A stretch of DNA of 26,477 bases from JBGUVL01 sp045134375 (GCA_045134375.1 JBGUVL010000018.1:1-26477), one strand, 5' to 3'; numbered from the stretch's first letter, positions 8,675-16,822 are shown. Notes: a model not told the origin generated them from the letters alone. Numbers and translations: made by a program.

Positions 8675-9256
8675 ATGAGAAGAGTAGCACAGAAAAACAG
8701 GGAAACAAAGGAAACCAATATTTCCATAGCGATTAATTTAGATGGCAGTGGAAAAAGTGAAATCAACACAGGAGTCGGTTTTTTTGACCATATGCTTACC
8801 TTATTTGCTTTTCATGCGGGATTTGATTTAACGATAGAGGCAAAAGGTGATTTAAAGGTTTGTGATCATCATTTAATTGAAGATACCGGTATTCTATTAG
8901 GTGAGTTAATATTAGAAGCCTTAGGGGATAAACGAGGAATTGAGCGTTATGGTAATGCTAGAGTACCAATGGATGAATCACTTACCACAGTTGATCTTGA
9001 TTTTAGTGGACGAAGTTATCTAGTTTATCATTGTGAATTAAAAAGAGATTGTATTGGAAACTATTCTACGGAAATGACAAAAGAATTTTTACAGGCATTA
9101 GCAGGAAATGCAAAAATGACACTGCATGTGAATAATTACTATGGAGAAAATGATCATCATAAAGTGGAATCCATTTTTAAAGCGTTAGGAAGAGCAATGA
9201 AGATGGCAACTGCAATTACCAATCAGAATATTCCTTCGACGAAGGGGGTCTTGTAA
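8675..9256 (+). CDS. hisB: Imidazoleglycerol-phosphate dehydratase (HisB)
   Basis: HisB is a manganese-dependent dehydratase that converts imidazole-glycerol phosphate to imidazole-acetol phosphate. It is the single-function 193-residue form, without the HAD phosphatase half found in the Escherichia coli fusion. This fits the separate phosphatase gene at the operon end. Metal-binding histidine clusters are visible in GFFDHMLTLFAFH, CDHHLIEDTG and ENDHHKVESIFKALGRAM. The start follows GGGGGTCATT. The stop shares one base with the hisH start (TAATG). Confidence 0.97.
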   Translation: MRRVAQKNRETKETNISIAINLDGSGKSEINTGVGFFDHMLTLFAFHAGFDLTIEAKGDLKVCDHHLIEDTGILLGELILEALGDKRGIERYGNARVPMDESLTTVDLDFSGRSYLVYHCELKRDCIGNYSTEMTKEFLQALAGNAKMTLHVNNYYGENDHHKVESIFKALGRAMKMATAITNQNIPSTKGVL

Positions 9257-9864
9257 TGATTGCAATCGTTGATTATGGAATGGGAAATTTACATAGTGTT
9301 TATAATGCGTTAGTTAAAATTGGTTGTCAATGCCAAATAACCAATCATAAGGAAGATTTAAAAAAAGCGAACGGGCTCATACTTCCTGGTGTAGGGGCTT
9401 TTTATGATTGTATGGAGAACTTAAAGAAAAGTGGTTTAATTGATACGATCAAAGAAGAATGTGCGAATGGAAAACCATTACTTGGTATTTGTTTAGGAAT
9501 GCAGGTTCTTTTTGAAAAAGGTTTTGAAGTCAAAGAATGCGATGGTCTTGGATTATTACAAGGAAAAGTCGTTAAGATGATCGATCCTACCGTTAAGATT
9601 CCACATATTGGATGGAATCGTTTGGAAATCGTACAATCGGAGGAATTACTAGCAAAGACAGAGAAACCATTTGTCTATTTTGTTCACTCCTACTATGCAC
9701 AAGCTTATCAGGAAGATCATTTAATTGCTTATGCTGAATATGGTAATTTAAAAATCCCTGCCTATGTTCGTTCCCGCAATATTATGGGAATGCAATATCA
9801 CCCAGAAAAAAGTGGAGAAGATGGGCTTTCTATGTTGAAAGCTTTTAAGGAGATGTGTTTATGA
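9256..9864 (+). CDS. hisH: Imidazole glycerol phosphate synthase, glutaminase subunit (HisH)
   Basis: HisH is a class I glutamine amidotransferase. It supplies ammonia from glutamine to HisF through a channel in the HisHF complex. The catalytic triad is visible: C79 in GICLGMQ, then H182 and E184 in the terminal YHPEKSG. The N-terminus IVDYGMGNLHSV is characteristic, and the oxyanion region LPGVGAF is intact. It has 202 residues, full length. It overlaps hisB by one base, and its stop overlaps the hisA start. Confidence 0.97.
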   Translation: MIAIVDYGMGNLHSVYNALVKIGCQCQITNHKEDLKKANGLILPGVGAFYDCMENLKKSGLIDTIKEECANGKPLLGICLGMQVLFEKGFEVKECDGLGLLQGKVVKMIDPTVKIPHIGWNRLEIVQSEELLAKTEKPFVYFVHSYYAQAYQEDHLIAYAEYGNLKIPAYVRSRNIMGMQYHPEKSGEDGLSMLKAFKEMCL

Positions 9865-10586
9865 TTATCCTACCAGCAATTGATATCATTAATCGACAAC
9901 CAGTACGCTTATATCAAGGAGATTATGCGCAAAAAGAAGTGGTTGGACAAAGTGTGTTAGAATTGGCAAAAAAATTTGAAAAAGAGGGTGCATCTTATCT
10001 TCATTTAGTGGATTTGGATGGTGCAAAAGAGGGTGTTTTGACCAATCAGGAAGTCATCGTTGAAGTGGCAGAGAAATTATCCATTCCAGTGGAAATTGGG
10101 GGTGGCATTCGTTCTATGGAATCGGTTTCCTATTATTTGAATCGTGGAGTTTCTCGTGTTATTTTAGGTACTAGTGCAATGGAGAATCCTGCATTTTTAG
10201 AAGCCGCGCTTGCTGCTTATGGTGATCAAATTGCGGTTGGTATTGACTGTAAGGACGGTTATGTCTACGGTCGTGGTTGGCTTGAGGCAAGCTCTCTATA
10301 CTATATTGATTTTGCGAAACAGTTAGAAGCAAAAGGGGTAAAAACAGTTATTGTAACCGATATTTCCAAAGATGGAACCTTGAGTGGTCCGAATATCGAT
10401 ATGTTGTCAAAATTAAAAAATGAGGTTTCAATGAACATTGTAGCAAGTGGTGGTATCCATGTGATGGATGATATCAAGGCATTACAAGCATTGGATCTAT
10501 ATGGTGCGATCAGTGGAAAGGCAATGTATCACAAAACTTTAAATTTGAAAGAAGCGATTGCATATTGCGAAAACAGAAAGGGGTAG
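9861..10586 (+). CDS. hisA: ProFAR isomerase (HisA)
   Basis: HisA is a (beta/alpha)8-barrel isomerase that opens the aminoaldose ring of ProFAR to give PRFAR. The N-terminal IILPAIDIINRQPVRLYQGDY carries the catalytic aspartate at position 8. The two phosphate-binding half-barrel motifs are VEIGGGIRSMESV and IVASGGIHVMDDI, and the second catalytic aspartate region is TDISKDGTLSGPN. I choose ATG 9861 (241 residues), eight bases after AAGGAG. The in-frame GTG at 9855 is badly spaced from that site. The start overlaps the hisH stop (ATGA). Confidence 0.96.
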   Translation: MIILPAIDIINRQPVRLYQGDYAQKEVVGQSVLELAKKFEKEGASYLHLVDLDGAKEGVLTNQEVIVEVAEKLSIPVEIGGGIRSMESVSYYLNRGVSRVILGTSAMENPAFLEAALAAYGDQIAVGIDCKDGYVYGRGWLEASSLYYIDFAKQLEAKGVKTVIVTDISKDGTLSGPNIDMLSKLKNEVSMNIVASGGIHVMDDIKALQALDLYGAISGKAMYHKTLNLKEAIAYCENRKG

Positions 10587-10590
10587 ATCT

Positions 10591-11352
10591 ATGTATACTA
10601 AACGAATTATTCCTTGTCTGGATGTCAAAGAAGGTAAGGTAGTAAAAGGAATTAATTTTGTTGATTTAAAAGCGGTTGGGGATCCGGTAGCTTTAGCAAA
10701 AAGCTATTACGAACAAGGTGCCGATGAAATTGTTTTTCTAGATATTTCTGCTACAAACGAAGGTAGAGAAACCATGGTAGATGTTGTAAAAAAAGTGGCG
10801 GAGACCATTTTTATTCCTTTCACAGTTGGTGGTGGCATTCGTACGATGGAGGATATTACTAGGATGTTAAGAGCAGGTGCAGATAAGGTATCTTTAAACT
10901 CGGCAGCGGTTCGAAATCCACAATTAATTAAAGAGGGAGCTACCCTATTTGGTTCACAGTGCATCGTTGCAGCCATTGATGCGAAACAACGAGTGGATAA
11001 GAGTGGTTGGAATGTATATGTGAATGGCGGTCGTATTGATACGGGACAGGATCTACTAGAATGGGTGGATATTGTGACAAAACTAGGAGCTGGAGAAATT
11101 TTGTTGACTAGTATGGATGCCGATGGTACGAAGCAAGGATTTGACATTGCTATGTTGGAGGCTGTTAGCCATCGTGTCAGTGTTCCTGTTATTGCTTCTG
11201 GTGGTTGTGGAAACAAAGAACATATCTATGAAGTATTTCAAACAAATGCAGCGGATGCTGCACTTGCAGCCAGTATTTTCCATTATGGTGAACATACGGT
11301 AAAAGAGGTTAAGGAGTATTTAAGAGATAACGATATTCCAGTGCGATTATAG
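10591..11352 (+). CDS. hisF: Imidazole glycerol phosphate synthase, cyclase subunit (HisF)
   Basis: HisF is a (beta/alpha)8-barrel cyclase. It uses ammonia from HisH to turn PRFAR into imidazole-glycerol phosphate and AICAR. Signatures are KRIIPCLDVKEGKVVKGINF (catalytic Asp in CLD), FTVGGGIRTMEDITRML, CIVAAIDAKQ, LTSMDADGTKQGFD and VPVIASGGCGN. It has 253 residues, full length. An in-frame TTG at 10558 would add 11 residues inside hisA. ATG 10591, after GAAAGGGGT, matches the family N-terminus. HisA and HisF are related half-barrel repeats and sit next to each other here. Confidence 0.97.
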   Translation: MYTKRIIPCLDVKEGKVVKGINFVDLKAVGDPVALAKSYYEQGADEIVFLDISATNEGRETMVDVVKKVAETIFIPFTVGGGIRTMEDITRMLRAGADKVSLNSAAVRNPQLIKEGATLFGSQCIVAAIDAKQRVDKSGWNVYVNGGRIDTGQDLLEWVDIVTKLGAGEILLTSMDADGTKQGFDIAMLEAVSHRVSVPVIASGGCGNKEHIYEVFQTNAADAALAASIFHYGEHTVKEVKEYLRDNDIPVRL

Positions 11353-11361
11353 GAGAAATTT

Positions 11362-11706
11362 ATGCTAGAGGAAAAAGTGCTATCCGCAATTGATTTTGAA
11401 AAACAGGGTGGGTTAGTGCCCTGTGTTGTTGTTGATTATGAAAATGGAGAAGTATTAATGCTTGCCTATATGAATCAAGAAAGCTTGCAAATTACTTTAG
11501 AGAAGAAATTAGGGTGTTATTATTCTAGAAGTCGTAATGAATTATGGCTCAAGGGAGAAACCAGTGGACACTATCAGCATGTAAAAGAGATTACCGTTGA
11601 CTGCGATTGTGATACCATACTAATGAAGGTAATCCAGGAAGGTGCTGCCTGTCATACAGGAAATCGTTCCTGTTTCTTTACCACTTTATATAAGGAGGAA
11701 TCATAA
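11362..11706 (+). CDS. hisI: Phosphoribosyl-AMP cyclohydrolase (HisI)
   Basis: HisI is a metal-dependent hydrolase that opens the purine ring of phosphoribosyl-AMP, the third step. Zinc and magnesium site motifs are clear: YYSRSRNELWLKGETSGH, VDCDCDTILM and GAACHTGNRSCF. It has 114 residues, so it is the single-domain form not fused to the pyrophosphohydrolase, which is the next gene. An AGGAG site precedes the ATG. The stop is directly followed by the hisE start with no gap. Confidence 0.97.
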   Translation: MLEEKVLSAIDFEKQGGLVPCVVVDYENGEVLMLAYMNQESLQITLEKKLGCYYSRSRNELWLKGETSGHYQHVKEITVDCDCDTILMKVIQEGAACHTGNRSCFFTTLYKEES

Positions 11707-12036
11707 ATGAAAAATGAATTACAAGTGTTGTATGAAACTGTGTTGGAGCGAAAAGAACATGCAGAAGTTGGTTCTTATACCGCTTATTTATACGAAAAAG
11801 GATTAGAAAAAATTTTAAAGAAAGTAGGAGAAGAATGCACGGAAGTCATTATTGCTTCGATGAAAGAAAACAATAAGGAAGAAGTGATAGCGGAATTAAG
11901 CGATTTATTCTATCACTTGTTTGTATTGATGGCTGAAAAAGGCATTACTTTAGATGATGTAAATGAAGAATTACACAAACGTTCGAAGAAAACAGGTAAT
12001 CTAAAACCAGAGCGTAAACCAATTGAAAATTATTAG
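11707..12036 (+). CDS. hisE: Phosphoribosyl-ATP pyrophosphatase (HisE)
   Basis: HisE removes pyrophosphate from phosphoribosyl-ATP, the second step. The all-alpha MazG-like fold shows the metal motifs KVGEECTEVIIAS and ELSDLFYHLFVLM, with the acidic residues expected to bind magnesium. It has 109 residues and a usual terminal KRSKKTGNLKPERKPI tail. It starts immediately after hisI, behind AAGGAGG in the hisI end. Having separate hisI and hisE genes, rather than a fused hisIE, is typical of many Firmicutes. Confidence 0.97.
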   Translation: MKNELQVLYETVLERKEHAEVGSYTAYLYEKGLEKILKKVGEECTEVIIASMKENNKEEVIAELSDLFYHLFVLMAEKGITLDDVNEELHKRSKKTGNLKPERKPIENY

Positions 12037-12044
12037 GAGAGGGT

Positions 12045-12824
12045 ATGCAAAAGTTTAACTATCATACGCATACGTATCGCTGTGGGCATGCTTATGGAAA
12101 TGAAGAAGAATACATTAAAGCTGCCATAGAAGCTGGTTTTGAAACGTTAGGTTTCAGTGAGCACATGGGATATGAAGGTTGGGATGATCCAAACGAAAGA
12201 ATCGATTATGATAAATTAGATCAATACATTGAAGATATCCAACGTATGAAAGAGAAATATAGAAATCAGATACGTATTTTCGTTGGCTTTGAATGTGAAT
12301 ACTTCTTTGATCAAAAGGAGCATTTAAAGAAGTATCAAAGGAAATGTGATTATTTAATTTGTGGGCAACATGCTCCTGATCGTAGTAATATTTATTATGA
12401 TCAATATCCTTATTGTGGTGATGAATGGATTGAAAAGATGGCCGACCAAGTTTGTGAAGGAATCGAAGAAGGTCTATTTTCCTATATTGCTCATCCTGAT
12501 TATTTTATGTTAAGCAAGTGTGATTTTACAAAAAGAAAGGCAAAAGCAATTGCTCGTATTGCCCAGTGTGCAAAACAACATGATGTGGTAATGGAAATTA
12601 ACATAAAAGGAACAAAGTACGGAAGAAAGGATTATGCGATTGGTAATTCTTATTTGTATCCAAACAAAGAAGTTTTCAAAATCATAGGAGAAGTTGGGAC
12701 AAAGGTTTGTTTTGGATACGATGCTCATCACCCAAATGCTTTATTGCAGCGAGAAAAAGAAAACGAACTGAAAGAAGAATTAAAAGAATTTCATTTACGG
12801 TTCGTCGATGATCTTGAATTATAA
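12045..12824 (+). CDS. hisK: Histidinol-phosphatase, PHP family
   Basis: This enzyme hydrolyses histidinol phosphate to histidinol, the step missing from the rest of the operon. It is of the PHP type (B. subtilis HisJ, Lactococcus HisK), not the HAD type. Metal-site motifs are YHTHTYRCGHA near the N-terminus (H7, H9), LGFSEHMGYEG, GFECEYF, SYIAHPDYFM and CFGYDAHHP near the C-terminus. It has 259 residues. It starts nine bases after hisE and is the last gene of the operon, before a terminator. With it the operon covers all ten enzymatic steps. The symbol is hisK or hisJ depending on the convention used. Confidence 0.92.
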   Translation: MQKFNYHTHTYRCGHAYGNEEEYIKAAIEAGFETLGFSEHMGYEGWDDPNERIDYDKLDQYIEDIQRMKEKYRNQIRIFVGFECEYFFDQKEHLKKYQRKCDYLICGQHAPDRSNIYYDQYPYCGDEWIEKMADQVCEGIEEGLFSYIAHPDYFMLSKCDFTKRKAKAIARIAQCAKQHDVVMEINIKGTKYGRKDYAIGNSYLYPNKEVFKIIGEVGTKVCFGYDAHHPNALLQREKENELKEELKEFHLRFVDDLEL

Positions 12825-12864
12825 AAAGTAGGTAGGTTTGTTTTCGTTCCTTTCCTACTTTTTT
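12823..12864 (+). terminator. Terminator of the histidine operon
   Basis: AAAAAGTAGG at 12823-12832 pairs with CCTACTTTTT at 12854-12863, with a 21-nt loop. The T-run is part of the right arm. The symmetric A-run and T-run could let it work in both directions, although no leftward gene needs it here. Confidence 0.75.
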
Positions 12865-12907
12865 CGCTTTCAAAAGTAATGGTAAAATAAAAAAAGGAGG
12901 AATTGCG

Positions 12908-13441
12908 ATGCAATTACAAAATATTTTAGAAAAAAGACGAAGTGTACGAGTTTATCAAAATCGAGAAGTGGAGGATGAAAAAATAAAAGAAGTCATTGCA
13001 GCGGCAATCAATGCTCCTTCTTGGAAAAATTCACAAACGACTCGCTACTATGTAGTAAAAGAGAAATCGTTACTTGAAAAAATGAAAAAGACATTGCCGG
13101 AATTCAATCAGAATAATGTAAAAAACGCTCCTGTTTTATTAGTATCTACCGTGGTTTTAAATCGATCCGGATTTGAAAAAGATGGAAGAGCAAGCAATGA
13201 GTTAAGTAATGAATGGGGTTATTATGATTGTGGTTTACATGATATGATTCTATTGTTAAAAGCGTGTGAACTTGGATTATCCACCCTTATCATGGGAATA
13301 CGAGATGCCAATCAAATTCGTTCTCTTTTAGCGATTCCAGATACCGAAGGTATTGCTAGTGTAATTGCGATGGGATATAGTGATTTTCATCCAGAGAAAC
13401 CAAAACGAAAAAGTGTAGAGGAGATTACCTGTTTTTATTAG
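12908..13441 (+). CDS. Nitroreductase family protein
   Basis: This is an FMN-dependent nitroreductase-like oxidoreductase of 177 residues, at the short end of the family. The N-terminal RRSVRVYQNREV contacts the flavin phosphate in the family, and NAPSWKNSQTTRYYVV follows, where the family often has APSxxNxQPW. The middle segment YYDCGLHDMILLLKACELGLSTLIMG is the usual dimer helix, and the C-terminus gives VIAMGYSDFHPEKPKRKSVEEI. It may reduce nitro compounds, quinones or other substrates; the sequence does not say which. A strong AAAGGAGG lies before the ATG. It stands alone after the histidine terminator. Its 3' end overlaps the converging transporter gene by 17 bp. Confidence 0.88.
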   Translation: MQLQNILEKRRSVRVYQNREVEDEKIKEVIAAAINAPSWKNSQTTRYYVVKEKSLLEKMKKTLPEFNQNNVKNAPVLLVSTVVLNRSGFEKDGRASNELSNEWGYYDCGLHDMILLLKACELGLSTLIMGIRDANQIRSLLAIPDTEGIASVIAMGYSDFHPEKPKRKSVEEITCFY

Positions 13442-14810
13442 GTGATTTTCTATCTTTCAATACGATCGTTTTTGCTTCTTTTATTTCTTGATTATGATAG
13501 AAAGAATAACTTAATTGTAGAAACATTAAGATCCAAATGACAGGTTCGCTAAAACAAACTCCAAGATAATGAAAGATTGGGATAAAGATAAGAACAAAGA
13601 TCATTTTTCCAAACATTTCAATAAAACTTGATACAAGAGGCAGAAATTTTTCTCCCATTCCTTGTAAAGCACAGCGAAGGATCAACAACGGACCGACAGC
13701 AAAATAGAAGGGTACATTGGTATTTAGATAAAGCAAGGCAGTCGTAATAACTTCAAAATCACTATTTCCACAGATTAGTTGGGTTAAAAAGGGACTAAAG
13801 AAATAATTGAGAAATAGGGTGATGATGCACCAGATAGTGGATAATATCATTGCATCTTTGACGCCTTTACGGATACGAGCAATACGTCCAGCTCCTTTAT
13901 TTTGTGAAGTAAAGGTAGCCATCGCTGTGCCTAGTGTTGATAATGGTAAAGAAAATAAGGCGGATAATTTTCTAGCAGCGGTATGACCTGCAATGATATT
14001 GGTACCAAAACGATTGATGGAAGTTTGGAGCAGTAAAGTTCCTATGGATACAATGGAAAGCATAAATCCCATAGAAAATCCTTGCGATAGCAGTTCTTGG
14101 TACAAAGAAGAATCATAAGTGAAATCGCTATGGTCAGGAACCAATAAATGGCATTTTCTTATGATATAGAACAAACAAATGACAGCGGCAATTGCTTGGG
14201 CAATGATAGTAGCGATAGCAGCTCCTACGATACCAAAAGAAAAGATAGCGACAAATAATAAATCAAAAATGATATTTAGTACACTGGCAATCAATAGAAC
14301 GATCAAAGGGGTAAAAGAATTGCCAATGGCTCGTAATAATGCAGCGCTTAAATTATAGGTTATGGTGACAAAGACAAAAATTCCAATAGGAAAAATATAG
14401 GAATAAGCATCTGCAATGATGGTTTTTGGGGTATGTAATAGCTCTAATATAGGATGTAAAAGAAAGAGCGTAAATAACATGATCAAAAGTGACAGGCACA
14501 AACTAAGAACGATGGATCCTGCGACACTTCGTTTCACCATGGTTTTGTTTTTAGCGCCATAATGTTTTGCGACAACGATTGAAAAACCACTTCCTACACC
14601 GGTGGAAAATCCGATGATGAGATCATATAAAGCTGTTGTAGCCCCTAAGGCAGCTAATGCATTGGCTCCTAAATAATGGGATACAATCATCGTGTCTACG
14701 GTATTGTAAAGTTGTTGAAATAAGGCTGCTAATAAAATTGGTATGGTAAATGTTAATAAAAGATAAAAAATATTTCCTTTGGTTAAATCAATTGCTTTCT
14801 CATTATTCAT
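13425..14810 (-). CDS. MATE family efflux transporter
   Basis: This is a multidrug and toxin extrusion (MATE) type membrane exporter of 461 residues, the usual size, with about 12 hydrophobic segments in two homologous halves. The N-terminal LTFTIPILLAALFQQLYNTV and DTMIVSHYLGANALAALGA are typical of the clostridial branch. The substrate is not predictable; drugs or metabolites coupled to Na+ or H+ are known for the family. I place the start at 14810, where GTGAGG precedes the ATG. A longer in-frame extension to 15017 runs through the promoter and into the divergent gene and is not credible. Its own promoter lies at 14831-14859. No terminator is seen between it and the convergent nitroreductase. 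Confidence 0.93.
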   Translation of the reverse strand: MNNEKAIDLTKGNIFYLLLTFTIPILLAALFQQLYNTVDTMIVSHYLGANALAALGATTALYDLIIGFSTGVGSGFSIVVAKHYGAKNKTMVKRSVAGSIVLSLCLSLLIMLFTLFLLHPILELLHTPKTIIADAYSYIFPIGIFVFVTITYNLSAALLRAIGNSFTPLIVLLIASVLNIIFDLLFVAIFSFGIVGAAIATIIAQAIAAVICLFYIIRKCHLLVPDHSDFTYDSSLYQELLSQGFSMGFMLSIVSIGTLLLQTSINRFGTNIIAGHTAARKLSALFSLPLSTLGTAMATFTSQNKGAGRIARIRKGVKDAMILSTIWCIITLFLNYFFSPFLTQLICGNSDFEVITTALLYLNTNVPFYFAVGPLLILRCALQGMGEKFLPLVSSFIEMFGKMIFVLIFIPIFHYLGVCFSEPVIWILMFLQLSYSFYHNQEIKEAKTIVLKDRKSPNKNR

Positions 14811-14830
14811 ATTGTTCCTCACAAGAAAAT

Positions 14831-14859
14831 ATTTTATTAAAATACGGTAAAGAATGCAA
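14831..14859 (-). promoter_or_regulatory. Promoter of the MATE exporter gene
   Basis: On the minus strand the -35 box is TTGCAT (14854-14859) and the -10 box TAAAAT (14831-14836), with a 17-bp spacer. The untranslated leader would be only about 14 nt. Confidence 0.6.
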
Positions 14860-14911
14860 TCATTCCTATTGATAAAGTGCTTCTCTATTTTCTTTTTATG
14901 TGAATTTCCTG

Positions 14912-14917
14912 TATAAT
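14912..14917 (+). promoter_or_regulatory. Probable -10 box for the first HAD phosphatase gene
   Basis: A perfect TATAAT lies 24 bases before the start at 14941. The -35 region near 14888 (TTTTCT) is weak. It is divergent from the MATE promoter, the two sharing about 50 bp. Confidence 0.45.
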
Positions 14918-14940
14918 AATTTAAAAGATGAGGTGGAATT

Positions 14941-15816
14941 ATGATAAAACTTTTTATTAGTGATTTTGATGGGACATTATTGGATGGAATGCATATGTTG
15001 AGTGATGAAACAACCAAAGCAATTCATGCATTACGTGCTAGTGGAGTTTCTTTTTTACCGGCTAGTGGAAGAGATTATGGTGCAATTCAGCAGATACTGG
15101 CTCCGATAGGAGTAAAGGTAAAATGCATCGCATTAAATGGGGGAGAGTTTTTTGACAATGATGGGAAAGTTCAGATTTCCTATAAATTACCAAAAGAAAA
15201 AACTTTGGAAGTAAATAAAATTATTGAGCAATATGATGTAGTAACGGACTACTATTTAGAAAATGACCGAGTAACATTGGTGCAGGAAAATGTAAAAGCC
15301 CATTATTTGGATTATTATATGCGTTCATCTGGAAAAACGATGGGAGAAATTTTGCATTTATTTCATGATTTGGATTTTGATAATGTAGTCGTAAGTGTGA
15401 AAGATATCAATCGTATTGCAGAAGTTGGTGTGATAAAAATGGAATCTCAATTTACCAATTTAGAAGAACGTAAAAAATGTCTGAAGCAACTAGAGAAAGT
15501 AGAAGGTATTGCTGTTACATCTTCTTATGGAATGAATGTAGAAATTTTAAGTAATCTTTCAACCAAAGGCGATATGGCTGAGTCCGTTTGTGAAATGTTT
15601 GGCTATAAGAAAGAAGAAGTCGTTGTCATAGGGGATAATTATAATGATTTAAGTATGATTCAAAAATTTCCTAATTCTTATGCGATGGGAAATGCTGTAC
15701 CTGAAGTTATTGCAGCTGCAAAGTATAGGGCAGATACGAATGTAAATCATGGTGTGGCGAAAGTGATGTACGAAATAATTGAACAGAATCAAAGAGAAAA
15801 AGAACGTAATTCATAG
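14941..15816 (+). CDS. Cof-type HAD-IIB family phosphatase (first paralogue)
   Basis: This is a haloacid dehalogenase-type hydrolase of 291 residues, probably a cytosolic phosphatase of sugar phosphates or small phosphorylated metabolites. Motif I is SDFDGTLLDG, motif II lies in PASGR, and motif IV is GDNYNDLSM. A C2B cap domain sits between, as in Cof/YidA proteins. The ribosome site is GAGGTGG. It is clearly related along its whole length to the protein at 19867-20721 (for example MIKLFISDFDGTLL against MIKLLVSDIDGTLL, and CIALNG in both). The two flank the methionine operon. Substrate unknown. Confidence 0.9.
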   Translation: MIKLFISDFDGTLLDGMHMLSDETTKAIHALRASGVSFLPASGRDYGAIQQILAPIGVKVKCIALNGGEFFDNDGKVQISYKLPKEKTLEVNKIIEQYDVVTDYYLENDRVTLVQENVKAHYLDYYMRSSGKTMGEILHLFHDLDFDNVVVSVKDINRIAEVGVIKMESQFTNLEERKKCLKQLEKVEGIAVTSSYGMNVEILSNLSTKGDMAESVCEMFGYKKEEVVVIGDNYNDLSMIQKFPNSYAMGNAVPEVIAAAKYRADTNVNHGVAKVMYEIIEQNQREKERNS

Positions 15817-15834
15817 AAAAATGGTGTGTAATCA

Positions 15835-15862
15835 TTGACAATCATTGGGAAAGTTTTAAAAT
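15835..15862 (+). promoter_or_regulatory. Promoter of the metF operon
   Basis: The consensus -35 box TTGACA is at 15835-15840 and the -10 box TAAAAT at 15857-15862, with a 16-bp spacer. Transcription should begin near 15869, upstream of the hairpin at 15881-15913. Between that hairpin and the start at 15929 there is no room for another promoter. Confidence 0.65.
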
Positions 15863-15880
15863 AAAATAGAATCCTACAGT

Positions 15881-15913
15881 TCCTTCACCAATAGGGTGAA
15901 GGATTGTTTTTAT
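15881..15913 (+). terminator. Terminator-like hairpin in the metF leader
   Basis: CCTTCACC at 15882-15889 pairs with GGTGAAGG at 15895-15902 around a 5-nt loop, with an additional T-A pair outside, followed by ATTGTTTTTATT. It may end the upstream phosphatase transcript, attenuate metF, or do both. A mutually exclusive pairing, AATCCT (15870-15875) with AGGATT (15900-15905), would remove the outer part of the stem. Confidence 0.65.
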
Positions 15914-15928
15914 TAAAGTGAGGTAGTT

Positions 15929-16822
15929 ATGAAAATACATGATATATTAAAAGAAAGACCTACATTATCCTTTGAAATTTTTCCACCAAAGAAAAACCAA
16001 GGGAAAATTGAGGATATCTTAGGAACCATTGAAGAATTATCTGCTTTGCATCCTGATTTTATTAGTGTTACTTATGGAGCGGGTGGTTCAACCACAGACA
16101 ACACGGTGGAAATTGCTTCTTTGATCAAAAATACTTATCACACGGAAGTCGTAGCTCATTTAAGTTGTATTGATGCGACAAAAGATCATTTGATTGATGT
16201 GATTGAACGATTAAAGGAAAATGGGATTGAAAATATTTTATCACTGCGTGGTGATTATCCAAAAGAATACGATTGTGAGCATATCAATGAATTTCAATAT
16301 GCCAGTGATTTAAATGTGTTTATTGAAGAACATTATCCTAATACATTTTGTTTGAGTGGCGCTTGCTATCCAGAAGTACATGAAGAAGCGGCTTCTTTGG
16401 AAGAAGATCTAATGCATTTAAAAAAGAAAGTAGATGCAGGTGCTAAATTTTTGATTACGCAGTTGTTTTTTGATAATCAATATTATTATCGACTTGTTCG
16501 AGAAGCTAGGAAGATAGGAATTAATGTACCTATTATTGCGGGAATCATGCCGGCTATTAATGCGAAGCAATTGCAACGTATGAAAAAAATCAGTGGTTCT
16601 TCGATTCCTTATGAATTAACTGCAATGATTGAACGTTTTGCTGGAAATAAAGATGCGATGTTAGAAGTAGGATTAAATTATACAGCGTATCAGATCATGG
16701 ATTTGATTACCAATGGAGTGGAGGGGATCCATATCTATACGATGAATAAGCCAACGATTGCGAAAGAAGTATTGCGTCGTACCAATACGATATTAAGTGA
16801 GTTTACCCATGTGGAAAGATAA
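15929..16822 (+). CDS. metF: Methylenetetrahydrofolate reductase (MetF)
   Basis: MetF is an FAD-dependent (beta/alpha)8-barrel enzyme that reduces 5,10-methylene-tetrahydrofolate to 5-methyl-tetrahydrofolate, the methyl donor for methionine synthase. Family features are SFEIFPPKKNQGK at the N-terminus, FISVTYGAGGSTTDNT, AHLSCIDATKD, LSLRGDYP, LITQLFFDNQYYYR and VPIIAGIMPA. It has 297 residues, full length. The site GTGAGGT lies a few bases before the ATG. Its 3' end overlaps the next gene by 14 bases, and the product feeds MetH at the end of the same operon. Confidence 0.97.
   Translation: MKIHDILKERPTLSFEIFPPKKNQGKIEDILGTIEELSALHPDFISVTYGAGGSTTDNTVEIASLIKNTYHTEVVAHLSCIDATKDHLIDVIERLKENGIENILSLRGDYPKEYDCEHINEFQYASDLNVFIEEHYPNTFCLSGACYPEVHEEAASLEEDLMHLKKKVDAGAKFLITQLFFDNQYYYRLVREARKIGINVPIIAGIMPAINAKQLQRMKKISGSSIPYELTAMIERFAGNKDAMLEVGLNYTAYQIMDLITNGVEGIHIYTMNKPTIAKEVLRRTNTILSEFTHVER

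Noticed and set aside
10707..11216. 169-residue open frame on the minus strand
   Set aside because: It lies wholly inside hisF, which has full-length family motifs. No ribosome site or promoter is seen, and it is the mirror of well-constrained coding sequence.
14811..15017. 69-residue N-terminal extension of the MATE exporter
   Set aside because: The extension crosses the exporter's own promoter and the start of the divergent phosphatase gene. The conserved N-terminus and ribosome site place the start at 14810.
15869..15928. SAM or folate riboswitch before metF
   Set aside because: The leader is only about 60 nt and contains a single hairpin. I cannot find the multi-helix junction or conserved bases of SAM-I, SAM-II or folate riboswitches.
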